From JBDREF01 sp043820045 (GTDB lineage Bacteria > Planctomycetota > Phycisphaerae > Sedimentisphaerales > Anaerobacaceae), in contig JBDREF010000277.1 in assembly GCA_043820045.1 (NCBI GenBank), forward strand, positions 1 to 9,204: 9,204 bases of DNA, read 5' to 3'. The notes below the pieces were generated by a model. It was not told where the DNA came from and searched no databases. It worked only from the letters and a program-made list of their open reading frames with translations. Of this stretch, positions 1 to 6,718 are shown in pieces; position 1 is the first letter of the stretch; each line of letters begins with the position of its first letter. The position numbers and the translations under genes are program-made.

Positions 1-60
1 GCCGTGGCAATCTATTTCTTCCCGAGAACTGAGATTGCTTCGCTTCGCTCGCAATGACGT
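1..60. repeat. Dispersed-type palindromic repeat (GCGAAGCGAAGC family)
   Basis: The stretch contains GCAATCT (7-13) facing its exact complement AGATTGC (32-38). It then has a GCTTCGCTTCGCTCGC tract closed by ATTGC (34-38) and GCAAT (51-55), so it can form alternative small hairpins. On the minus strand it reads CATTGCGAGCGAAGCGAAGC. From general knowledge, this wording recurs as an intergenic repeat in many unrelated bacterial genomes and metagenome assemblies. I see only one copy here, so the dispersed nature is recalled rather than shown. No coding potential is evident. The left end may be cut by the window edge. Confidence 0.5.
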
Positions 61-83
61 TCGTCCACTTCAAATCGGCATTG

Positions 84-180
84 GTAGGGTGTGCAAAATT
101 CTGTTTTTGCACACGCGGACCGGGGCGCCGTATACAGCAAGCTGATTGAATCCGCGTGTGCAACAAGTTGCACACCCTAC
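84..180. repeat. Nested inverted-repeat (cruciform/MITE- or REP-like) element
   Basis: The outer arms GTAGGGTGTGCAA (84-96) and TTGCACACCCTAC (168-180) are exact reverse complements of 13 bases. The inner arms TTGCACACGCGGA (107-119) and TCCGCGTGTGCAA (151-163) are also exact over 13 bases. In addition, each side folds on itself: GTGTGCAAAA (89-98) pairs with TTTTGCACAC (105-114), and GTGTGCAAC (156-164) pairs with GTTGCACAC (167-175). The element can therefore form one long stem or two separate hairpins. It has clean borders (GTAGGG...CCCTAC) and no coding content. This fits a small non-autonomous palindromic repeat of REP or MITE type. No transposase is in the window, and no target-site duplication is obvious: the flanking bases are 'ttg' on the left and 'agc' on the right. 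Confidence 0.75.
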
Positions 181-205
181 AGCTTAGGCAGAAGCATCCA
201 TCAGC

Positions 206-291
206 CCTGTTTCAAATTGAACGCTTTTGGGCGGTTATTATAGGCCTGTTCGCCGTAGGCATAAAGCGTTAAATCCAAAACTGCAAACAGG
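206..291. repeat. Second nested palindrome upstream of dnaN
   Basis: Three pairs of arms nest in order: CCTGTTT (206-212) with AAACAGG (285-291), AACGCTTT (220-227) with AAAGCGTT (263-270), and GGCG (230-233) with CGCC (251-254). Together they make an interrupted hairpin of about 86 bases. CCTGTT occurs a second time at 245-250, so two copies could compete for the single AACAGG at 286-291. It could be another repetitive element, a remnant 3' structure of a gene left of the window, or a regulatory structure. It lies upstream of the candidate dnaN promoter, so it is probably not in the dnaN leader made from that promoter. No gene is seen across 1-448 apart from these repeats. Confidence 0.5.
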
Positions 292-348
292 TTAGATTAG
301 GCCGCCGTCTCGCGTGCGCCGAGCATTGGCTTTTTTGCGAAATAAAGC

Positions 349-377
349 TTGTCAAGGTGCAGGTTTTAGTGTAGATT
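349..377 (+). promoter_or_regulatory. Candidate sigma-70 promoter for dnaN
   Basis: TTGTCA (349-354, five of six matches to TTGACA) is followed by a 17-base spacer and TAGATT (372-377, four of six matches to TATAAT). Transcription would begin near 384, giving a leader of about 65 bases to the upstream ATG at 449 or about 158 bases to the ATG at 542. It is the best-spaced pair I found before dnaN, but the -10 is imperfect and planctomycete promoters are not well characterised. Confidence 0.4.
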
Positions 378-437
378 ACGCCGTTACCTATTTGGTGTGT
401 GAGCCGGATATTTTTGACCCTTTTGGCATTTTGGCGC

Positions 438-451
438 AGAGGTTTATTATG
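438..451 (+). promoter_or_regulatory. Possible ribosome-binding site and alternative dnaN start
   Basis: AGAGG (438-442) lies six bases before an ATG at 449-451 that is in frame with dnaN. The conventional dnaN start at 542 has no Shine-Dalgarno-like sequence in front of it (CCGGACTGTAACT). If the 449 ATG is used, the clamp would carry a 31-residue extension, proline-rich and beginning MTGNSKRS. This extension is not part of the clamp fold. Confidence 0.3.
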
Positions 452-541
452 ACAGGAAATTCTAAGCGTTCAGCGATTGAACCCCCAGCAAACGTTGTAC
501 TACCACCCGACCGGTCTATACCTCCGAACCGGACTGTAACT

Positions 542-1645
542 ATGAAAGCGAATTTTAACAGAGCGGCCCTGGCCGAGGCGCTGGGCCTGCTGACATCGGT
601 GGTGCCGAGCCGGACCCCAAAGCCGATCCTGCGGTGCGTGCAAATCGTCGCCGGCGAGAAAGAGGTTCGGATTTGTGCGACGGACCTGGAGGTAGGCATC
701 AACTACCTGATCTCCGAGGTCCAGGTCGAAAAGCCGGGCGAAGTCATCATCCCGGCGGACCGGCTGGCGGCGATTGTCCGCGAGAGCGTCGATGAGGTTC
801 TGGTGCTCGAAGCCGTCGAGGCCACCTGCCATATAAAAGGCGCCGACAGCCACTTTACGATTTACGGCCACGAGCCCGGCCAGTATCCGGCAGTACCGGA
901 TTTCGACGGCAACGCCGAGATTAAGGTCGGGCTTTCCAGTCTCCAGGCGGGCATCGAGCAGTGTCTTTTCGCTACGGCCAAAGAGAGCAGCCGTTATGCT
1001 ATCAACGGCATACTCTGGGAGATAAAGGACAAGAAGCTTATGCTGGTCGCCACCGACGGCAGGAGACTGGCGCGCACCAGGGTCAGTTTGGCTTCGGCTC
1101 CGAAGGGCCAGGCGCCGGTGAATCTAATAGTGCCGGGAAAGGCTATGGGCCTGTTGGATAAGATCGGCGGCAGCGAGAAAGATACCGTTGCGATCAAGCT
1201 TGCTGACAACCAGATTCTGATAAGCTGTGCGAATGTTGTCATAAGCTCGAACCTGGTCGAAGGCAACTTCCCGAAGTACGAGGACATTATCCCGACCGAT
1301 TACGACAAGAAGCTGACGCTCTCGACCGAGGCGACTTTGAGTGCGGTTCGCCGGGCCTCGCTGTTAGCCAGCGAGGAATCGAGAGGGATAAAAATCTCGG
1401 TTGAAAAGGAAAGAATCGTGTTCTCGGGAAGAGCGCCGGAGACGGGCGATGCGCAGGTTGACATGCCCGTCGAATATAAAGGCGAGCCGATTGAAATAGG
1501 CTTTAATCCGCAATTCTTAATTGACGTTCTGCGCGTGATCAAGACGCCGGATTTCGACTTTGAATTGGGCCAGTCGGACAGGCCTGGTCTGATTAAGAGC
1601 GGGACGAATTTTCTTTACGTCCTGATGCCGATTAACCTGGGATAG
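542..1645 (+). CDS. dnaN: DNA polymerase III beta subunit (sliding clamp)
   Basis: This is the ring-shaped processivity clamp that tethers DNA polymerase III and other replication and repair proteins to DNA; it acts as a dimer in the cytoplasm. From the ATG at 542 the protein has 367 residues, the usual size for DnaN. It opens with MKANFNRAALAEALGLL, the expected first strand and helix, followed by the PILRCVQI segment. An ATDGRRLA motif (Asp at residue 172) sits at the usual place. The C-terminus FLYVLMPINLG matches the conserved YVLMPMRL-type tail. The frame is open upstream to a GTG at 314, but that part shows no clamp homology. I chose 542 because family alignment begins there, although an ATG at 449 has a better ribosome-binding site. 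It is first of the dnaN, dciA, gyrB series; dnaA is not seen in the window. Confidence 0.96.
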   Translation: MKANFNRAALAEALGLLTSVVPSRTPKPILRCVQIVAGEKEVRICATDLEVGINYLISEVQVEKPGEVIIPADRLAAIVRESVDEVLVLEAVEATCHIKGADSHFTIYGHEPGQYPAVPDFDGNAEIKVGLSSLQAGIEQCLFATAKESSRYAINGILWEIKDKKLMLVATDGRRLARTRVSLASAPKGQAPVNLIVPGKAMGLLDKIGGSEKDTVAIKLADNQILISCANVVISSNLVEGNFPKYEDIIPTDYDKKLTLSTEATLSAVRRASLLASEESRGIKISVEKERIVFSGRAPETGDAQVDMPVEYKGEPIEIGFNPQFLIDVLRVIKTPDFDFELGQSDRPGLIKSGTNFLYVLMPINLG

Positions 1646-1696
1646 CTTACACCAACGAGTCGCAAACGAGCCCGGAGGCTTTGTAAAGTCATCATC

Positions 1697-2041
1697 ATGG
1701 ATGAAGTCGAACTACTGCAAAATGCCCTCAAGCGGCGAAGAGCAAAGAAACCGAACCGCACGTTCAGGTTAGGTCAGGTTGCCGAGCAGATTATGGCCGA
1801 GCGGATTTCGCCGCGCCGGGAGAGATTCAGCCGTTTGGCGGAAGTGTGGGATCAAATACTGCCGGCGGAATTGTGCCGGCATTGTGAAATTGCTGATATC
1901 TCCGGCGGCCACCTGGTAGTGCAGGTGGATTCGCCAGTATATATGTACGAGCTGCAATTGTGCAGTTCAGAGCTTCTCAACGAGCTGCAGCGGCAATGTC
2001 CGAGGCTTCGGCTGACGAAGATCAAGTTTGTTGTCGCATGA
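1697..2041 (+). CDS. dciA: DUF721/DciA-like replicative helicase-associated protein
   Basis: This is a 114-residue protein of the DUF721 family. In bacteria lacking DnaC or DnaI, DciA of this family helps the replicative helicase DnaB at initiation; that role is transferred here by family. Visible features are a basic N-terminus (KRRRAKKPNR), the conserved tryptophan of the 'W..i' motif (VWDQILP, Trp51), and the family's core of strand plus helix (GGHLVVQVDSPVYMYELQL, then SSELLNEL). It ends soon after the core, as usual. It starts 51 bases after dnaN and stops 104 bases before gyrB. GGAGG at 1674-1678 is 18 bases from the ATG, too far for a standard site, and no other in-frame start is available closer to it. 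It occupies the position that recF holds in the common dnaA-dnaN-recF-gyrB cluster. Confidence 0.82.
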   Translation: MDEVELLQNALKRRRAKKPNRTFRLGQVAEQIMAERISPRRERFSRLAEVWDQILPAELCRHCEIADISGGHLVVQVDSPVYMYELQLCSSELLNELQRQCPRLRLTKIKFVVA

Positions 2042-2145
2042 TAAGTTACTCCCATGCGGGCAGTTTGAAGAAGTTGGCATCCCGGGAAATTCAATAGTTC
2101 ATCGGTTGACGATGACGATATACAGGAAAGAGGAAGAGAGTTGAT

Positions 2146-4650
2146 ATGACGGAACATAAATATGATGCCGAGAACATAAAGATCCTTGGGGGGCTGGAAG
2201 CGGTTCGCAAACGCCCGGATATGTACATCGGCGACCGCGGGAGCGGAGGTCTGCATCATCTGGTCTATGAGGTGCTGGACAACTCCATTGACGAGGCATT
2301 GGCGGGGTATTGTCAAAACGTAAGCGTCCAGATTCACCCCGACGGCAGTTGCGCGGTTGAGGACGACGGCCGGGGCATACCGGTCGAGAAGCACAGGGAA
2401 GCGAAGGTAAGCGCTTTGGAGGTCGTACTCACCACGCTGCACGCCGGCGGCAAGTTTGACAACGATAGTTACAAGGTGGCCGGCGGACTGCACGGCGTGG
2501 GCGTCAGTGTGGTCAACGCGCTGAGCGAATGGCTCGAAGCCGACGTGTATCGGGACGGAAAGCACTATCATTTCGAGTGTGCCCGGGGCATTGCGAAGGG
2601 CAGGGCGAAAGAAATCGGCTCGACCGGCAAGCGCGGTACGAAAATAACCTTCAAGCCCGATGAAGAGATTTTCGGCGATACCGAATTTGCATACGATACT
2701 TTGCTGAAACGAATAAGAGAATTAGCCTATCTCAACGGCGGGCTCCAGATATCCTTCAAAGACGACAGAAACAAGAAAAAGGAAATGTTCAAATTCGAGG
2801 AGGGGATCCGTGCGTTTGTCAGACATCTAAACGAGGGCAAAGAGACGCTCCATAAAGATGTCATCTACCTGGCCAAGGAAGACCGGCAGGCGATGCTGAG
2901 CTGCGAAGTTGCTCTTCAGTACAACGACGGCTACAACGAGAACGTGCTCGTTTTTGCCAACAACATTCGCAACATCGACGGCGGCACGCACCTTTCAGGC
3001 TTCAGGACGGCTCTGACCAGGACGATGAATTATTATGCGCGGAGCAATAATCTGGTGAAAAACGGCCAGGCTACGACCGGCGAGGACTTGCGGGAGGGCC
3101 TGACAGCGGTGGTGGCTGTGAAACTTGCCGACCCGCATTTCGAAGCGCAGACGAAAGTCCGGCTTACGAATCCAGAGGTGGGTAGCTTCGTTGAGACAAC
3201 GGTCAACGAGCAATTGGGTCATTTTCTCGAGGAGCATCCGGCGGAGGCGAAACGGATTTTGAACAAGGCTATCCAGGCTGCCGCCGCCAGGGAGGCGGCG
3301 AGAAAAGCCCGCGAGCTGACCAGGCGCAAGGGAGCGCTTAGCACCACCAGCCTGCCGGGTAAATTGTGGGATTGCGCCAGCCGGGAGAAGTCGACTACGG
3401 AGGTCTTCATCGTCGAAGGCGACTCGGCAGGCGGCTCGGCAAAGGCCGGGCGAGACAGGAATATCCAGGCGATACTGCCGTTGAAAGGAAAGATTCTCAA
3501 CGTCGAGAAAGCACGTCTTGAGAAGATGCTGGCGCACGACGAGATTCGGACCATTATCAGCGCCTTGGGAACCGGCATCGGCGCCGACGAATTCGATTTG
3601 GCCAGGTGCAGATACGGAAAAGTGATATTGATGACGGACGCCGATATCGACGGCGCGCATATTCGAACGCTGCTGCTGACATTTTTCTTCAGGCAGATGC
3701 CGCAGTTGTTCCTGGCAAATATGATTTTTATCGCTCAACCGCCGCTTTATGAGGTCAAGGCCAAGGGCAAGAAGCAGTCCGAGTACGTTCTCAGCGAGAA
3801 CCAGATGCGCAAGCGCATGATCACTCGCGGCCTGGAGGGCACCGAGCTTATCATCGCAAACGGCAAGAACGGCAAGGGTGCGGACGGCGAGCCGCAGTCC
3901 AAAAGCGGCCGGCAAAAGACCGGCGAGCAGGCCGTCGAATCGCGTGTTTCAGGAAAAGCGGTCGCCGAGCTTGTGAAGATATTGGCCGAGGCCGAGCGCA
4001 TCATAACGGTTCTGAACAGGCGAGGCATCAACTTCATCGATTTTGTCGGGGCCTATTACAGTCCGTCCAAAGGCGGATTGCCGCAGTTTCGCGTCTGCGC
4101 CGAGGGCCGGGAGGAGGCTTATTACAAAAGGGAGGAGTATGAAAAGCGGCTCGAGGAGCTGAAGCGACGAACCGAGACGTCGGCCGAGGGGCAAGAGGAG
4201 GAAGAAGATATTGTTGCCGAGGAGCTTCACGAGGTTGATCGGATCAATCAGATCAACGAGCAGCTCAAAACTCAATTTGGGCTGGAGTTGACGGATTTCC
4301 TGTTGAAGCCCTCCCGAACCGTTTCGGGTGAAGCTCTGCCGACAAAGTTCCGGCTCGTTAACGGCGAAGATAAATATGACATCGCTTCGTTGGGCGATAT
4401 CTGCACCGGAATCAGGCAGATAGGTGGTAAAGGAATTGAGATCAAGCGTTTCAAGGGGCTGGGCGAGATGAATGCCGACCAGTTGTGGGATACGACGATG
4501 AATCCCAACACGCGGACTCTGCTCAGAGTCAAGCTCGACGATGCCGGCGAGGCCGACCGTCTCTTCAGTATCTTGATGGGCGACGACGTGGAAAAACGCC
4601 GAAACTTTATCCGCGACCACGCTCTCGAAGTCCAGAACCTCGACGTCTGA
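2146..4650 (+). CDS. gyrB: DNA gyrase subunit B
   Basis: This is the ATPase and TOPRIM subunit of DNA gyrase, which with GyrA introduces negative supercoils. The protein has 834 residues. The GHKL ATPase region shows the catalytic Glu42 and Asn46 in YEVLDNSIDEA, Asp73 in DDGRGIP, and the ATP-lid sequence GGLHGVGVSVVNALS. The TOPRIM domain has EGDSAGG (Glu424) and the metal-binding DADID (Asp498, 500, 502). The conserved KRFKGLGEMN starts at 767. Between PPLYEV (532) and that motif lies an extra segment of roughly 190 residues, absent from short (about 640-residue) GyrBs and placed like the E. coli insertion. It includes a Gly/Lys-rich low-complexity piece (573-600) and an acidic run (684-688). 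A purine-rich AGGAAGAGAG (2131-2140) lies five bases before the ATG. gyrA does not follow. Confidence 0.97.
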   Translation: MTEHKYDAENIKILGGLEAVRKRPDMYIGDRGSGGLHHLVYEVLDNSIDEALAGYCQNVSVQIHPDGSCAVEDDGRGIPVEKHREAKVSALEVVLTTLHAGGKFDNDSYKVAGGLHGVGVSVVNALSEWLEADVYRDGKHYHFECARGIAKGRAKEIGSTGKRGTKITFKPDEEIFGDTEFAYDTLLKRIRELAYLNGGLQISFKDDRNKKKEMFKFEEGIRAFVRHLNEGKETLHKDVIYLAKEDRQAMLSCEVALQYNDGYNENVLVFANNIRNIDGGTHLSGFRTALTRTMNYYARSNNLVKNGQATTGEDLREGLTAVVAVKLADPHFEAQTKVRLTNPEVGSFVETTVNEQLGHFLEEHPAEAKRILNKAIQAAAAREAARKARELTRRKGALSTTSLPGKLWDCASREKSTTEVFIVEGDSAGGSAKAGRDRNIQAILPLKGKILNVEKARLEKMLAHDEIRTIISALGTGIGADEFDLARCRYGKVILMTDADIDGAHIRTLLLTFFFRQMPQLFLANMIFIAQPPLYEVKAKGKKQSEYVLSENQMRKRMITRGLEGTELIIANGKNGKGADGEPQSKSGRQKTGEQAVESRVSGKAVAELVKILAEAERIITVLNRRGINFIDFVGAYYSPSKGGLPQFRVCAEGREEAYYKREEYEKRLEELKRRTETSAEGQEEEEDIVAEELHEVDRINQINEQLKTQFGLELTDFLLKPSRTVSGEALPTKFRLVNGEDKYDIASLGDICTGIRQIGGKGIEIKRFKGLGEMNADQLWDTTMNPNTRTLLRVKLDDAGEADRLFSILMGDDVEKRRNFIRDHALEVQNLDV

Positions 4651-4695
4651 TCTCCCCTTGTGTATTATTATGTTGTCGGCGACGCACGGACAAGA

Positions 4696-4728
4696 AAGGC
4701 CGAGCCAAATCGACTCGGCCTTGTTTTC
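4696..4728. terminator. Strong hairpin terminator, probably bidirectional
   Basis: AAGGCCGAG (4696-4704) and CTCGGCCTT (4714-4722) form a perfect nine-base-pair stem with a nine-base loop, followed by GTTTTC. It lies 46 bases after the gyrB stop. Read on the minus strand, the same stem is followed by TCTTG and preceded by an A-rich run, so it can also stop the convergent sigma operon, whose last gene ends at 4806. Confidence 0.85.
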
Positions 4729-4765
4729 TCGCTTAGCCATTCACGCCGGAAGAACTCTCAATCTA

Positions 4766-4783
4766 CCAGCCAACGTTGACTGG
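4766..4783. repeat. Near-perfect 18-base palindrome between convergent operons
   Basis: CCAGCCAACGTTGACTGG matches its own reverse complement at 16 of 18 positions; only the C at 4770 and the A at 4779 do not pair. It lies between the gyrB terminator and the end of the minus-strand operon. It may be a protein-binding site or a weak hairpin in the 3' end of the minus-strand transcript. No T-tract follows on either strand, so it is not a second terminator. The rest of 4729-4805 holds nothing I recognise. Confidence 0.4.
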
Positions 4784-4805
4784 AAGGCCTATTCTAAATT
4801 ATGGT

Positions 4806-5978
4806 TCACCTGCCATGGCCATAATAAAAAGGAAATGAGTCTCCTTGTCCGGCTCCAGCTCCCAGGTAGGGGCAACTGATGATTGACACTCGCCGGCGGA
4901 ATTGGTCGGCGTCCAAATCACCCTTTGCGAACCCGTCGATATCCGACTTTTTCGCACGAATGACAAGGATCGCCGGTGAGGAGGGTCCTATATCGCCCGG
5001 TGAAGTTCCCTGGACCAGTCTGGTTGTGACCGCCCCTCCGTCATGGCGTTCCGTCACGATGAGATTCTTGCCGGCGACCGCAACCGTTGAAATACTTGAG
5101 CCGGTGGTCTGGGCGCTTCCGGCGACCGTGAGGATTACCGATTCATCGGGTTTCAGGTTCCGGATGTTTGCGGCGTGCTTAAGTGCCTGGACAAGAGCGG
5201 TTTTGAGGTTTTCGACCTTCTCGGCGTCGTATTTTTCTTTTGGCTCGTCGGGCTTGTCTCTTCCCGCCTCATCCGGCTCATACATCCGGCGTCTGGTTTG
5301 ATCCCAGACCGGATCGGTCTTTTCCGCCTCTTGTTCTTTGGTTTGCTCTTCCTGCTGTACCTCGGCCGGAGGTGAGAGTGGAAAATCCACTTTCATCAGG
5401 AACAGCACGCCGTAGCCTTGCAAGTACATGCTCTGCATCGCACTTCTGTCCATGCCGAGCAGTCTGCCGAACGCGTGGTCTTCGGAGAGGAAAAGACTGG
5501 TGCCTACCGGCGATATGCGGGCCTGTTCGAGGTTGTTCTCGAAGATGCGCGACATTACGTTCAGATCTTCAGTCACTGTGATAAGCTCCTCTGTAGTTAT
5601 CTCCGCCGATGGTATCACGAGTACCGTGCCGGCACTGCCGGTTCGCGGCCACCGCGAGAGGCGGCGTCTCACATCAGAAATGCTGCCCCCGGTTGAACGC
5701 ACGGACGGAGCCGTCGGAGCAACCGGCATTCTCGCCTGGGTTTGTGCCATGACCGCAACCTGCCTCTGTACCGCTTCGGCCTCCTTCTGCGCGAGTTCTG
5801 CTTCCTTTTGCGCAACTTTGGCCGCGATCTCAGCTTCCCTTCGTGCCAGGTCTGCTTCTGACTTCTGCGATTCACTCGCTTTGGCATCTTCAGCCGGCAG
5901 GCTTTGAGCTTTAACTGAGACTGCCGTGATTAAGTTGGCGACGACAAATAGAACAATTATTCGGGTAAAAGTCTTCAT
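4806..5978 (-). CDS. Exported coiled-coil protein of unknown function, third gene of the sigma operon
   Basis: I do not recognise this 390-residue protein. Residues 1-24 form a typical signal peptide (Lys-Thr start, hydrophobic IIVLFVVANLITAV core, cleavage after VKA), so it is likely periplasmic or envelope-located. Residues 38-84 are a charged heptad-like coiled coil with repeated AQKEAEL units. A more globular part follows, with a strand VLVIPSA near 119-125, a helix with ITVTEDLNVMSRIFENNLEQA, and a hydrophobic segment MYLQGYGVLFLMKVDFPL around 188-205. A highly charged Glu/Lys/Asp-rich linker (about 206-262) leads to a C-terminal domain with ESVILTVAGSAQ and AILVIRAKKSDIDGF. The ATG overlaps the previous gene's stop (ATGA) and is preceded by AAAGGAG, spaced seven bases away. 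The coupling to a sigma/anti-sigma pair suggests an envelope sensor, partner or main target of that system; this is inference. Confidence 0.85.
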   Translation of the reverse strand: MKTFTRIIVLFVVANLITAVSVKAQSLPAEDAKASESQKSEADLARREAEIAAKVAQKEAELAQKEAEAVQRQVAVMAQTQARMPVAPTAPSVRSTGGSISDVRRRLSRWPRTGSAGTVLVIPSAEITTEELITVTEDLNVMSRIFENNLEQARISPVGTSLFLSEDHAFGRLLGMDRSAMQSMYLQGYGVLFLMKVDFPLSPPAEVQQEEQTKEQEAEKTDPVWDQTRRRMYEPDEAGRDKPDEPKEKYDAEKVENLKTALVQALKHAANIRNLKPDESVILTVAGSAQTTGSSISTVAVAGKNLIVTERHDGGAVTTRLVQGTSPGDIGPSSPAILVIRAKKSDIDGFAKGDLDADQFRRRVSIISCPYLGAGAGQGDSFPFYYGHGR

Positions 5979-6709
5979 TTTTTGCTCCTTTCATCTGGAT
6001 TTTCGGAATTCTCAAATTTGAATGGGACGGAACTCTCGGGCAGGGCATACGACAATGCGTATGCCACATCATTCTTGGTGCGTATCAGTTCGTCTTCGGT
6101 CTGGACGGCAAAAGTTGCAAACGCGTTGCTCAATTGGGTTTTGTCGCGGAGCTGGTTGGACACTATTTGCTTTAGGGCTGCCTCAACCCACCGTCGATCC
6201 TGGAGTTGCGCATCGTTGATGGATTCGATGAGTTCTGCGAGCAGTTGGTTGGTTACCGTATTCGAGGCGGCTAACGTTTGTATTGCGACCCTGTTGAGGT
6301 CCTGGCGGTATTGCTGGCTAAGTTCGTCTTTGAGTTGAATATAGCCGTTTGCCAGGCCCGACAGCATGTTGCGATTGACCTCGTCGAGCAGGTTTTGGCG
6401 AATAGCCGGTTCGATGGCGGCCCGAAGCTGCTCGGCGTCCGGCGGTTGCGGCCCTGACAGCCGTCCGGCGGCGTAGCCTGCCAGTATGAGCAACACCGCG
6501 GCGGCGGCGACTTTAGCAAAGTTTCCCGTCGCTCGCAGTCGTTCTACGAGCCGGATTGGCTCCTTTGTCTCCGCCGTTTCGGCTTGCTCGGCGGTATTGC
6601 CCAACTTTGCGGCCGTTGCAGCGGCCAATTCCTCCGGCGGGCCCGGTGGAATCTGCTCGTTCTTAAGGGCTTCTATCGCTTTTTCAAAAATATCTTCATT
6701 TTCTTTCAT
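5975..6709 (-). CDS. Single-pass membrane protein, probable anti-sigma factor
   Basis: The protein has 244 residues. The N-terminal 64 or so residues are acidic, helical and probably cytoplasmic (start MKENEDIFEKAIEALK, then IPPGPPEELAAATAAKL). A hydrophobic segment at about 65-82 (FAKVAAAAVLLILAGYAAG) is preceded by arginines and can span the membrane once. The remaining 160 residues are predicted helical and external, rich in Gln, Asn and Leu (for example TNQLLAELIESINDAQLQDRRW). I see no HxxxCxxC zinc-binding anti-sigma motif, so the assignment rests on topology and gene order. It lies nine bases after the ECF sigma gene, with GAGG overlapping that gene's TGA stop (TGAGGTTGCACTATG), indicating translational coupling. 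The next gene overlaps its stop by four bases. It could instead be a structural membrane partner of that exported protein. Confidence 0.8.
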   Translation of the reverse strand: MKENEDIFEKAIEALKNEQIPPGPPEELAAATAAKLGNTAEQAETAETKEPIRLVERLRATGNFAKVAAAAVLLILAGYAAGRLSGPQPPDAEQLRAAIEPAIRQNLLDEVNRNMLSGLANGYIQLKDELSQQYRQDLNRVAIQTLAASNTVTNQLLAELIESINDAQLQDRRWVEAALKQIVSNQLRDKTQLSNAFATFAVQTEDELIRTKNDVAYALSYALPESSVPFKFENSENPDERSKK

Positions 6710-6718
6710 AGTGCAACC

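Noticed and set aside
84..180. CRISPR array or insertion sequence
   Set aside because: The repeats are inverted and nested rather than direct with spacers, and no transposase or Cas gene is present in the window.
314..541. Extension of dnaN back to the GTG at 314
   Set aside because: The extra residues show no clamp homology, contain the candidate promoter, and there is no ribosome-binding site near 314.
1852..2571. 239-codon minus-strand open frame across dciA and gyrB
   Set aside because: It runs antisense through two well-supported genes and their ribosome-binding sites, with no recognisable domain.
2995..3915. 306-codon open frame on the minus strand inside gyrB
   Set aside because: It lies wholly antisense to conserved GyrB motifs (including EGDSAGG and DADID) and its translation resembles no family; it is a reading-frame shadow of a GC-rich gene.
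3949..4740. 263-codon minus-strand open frame over the gyrB end and terminator
   Set aside because: It is antisense to the conserved GyrB C-terminus and would start beyond the terminator hairpin; no domain is seen.
4879..5907. Several plus-strand open frames antisense to the exported protein gene
   Set aside because: They lack ribosome-binding sites and domains, whereas the minus-strand gene has a signal peptide, a strong ribosome-binding site and operon coupling.
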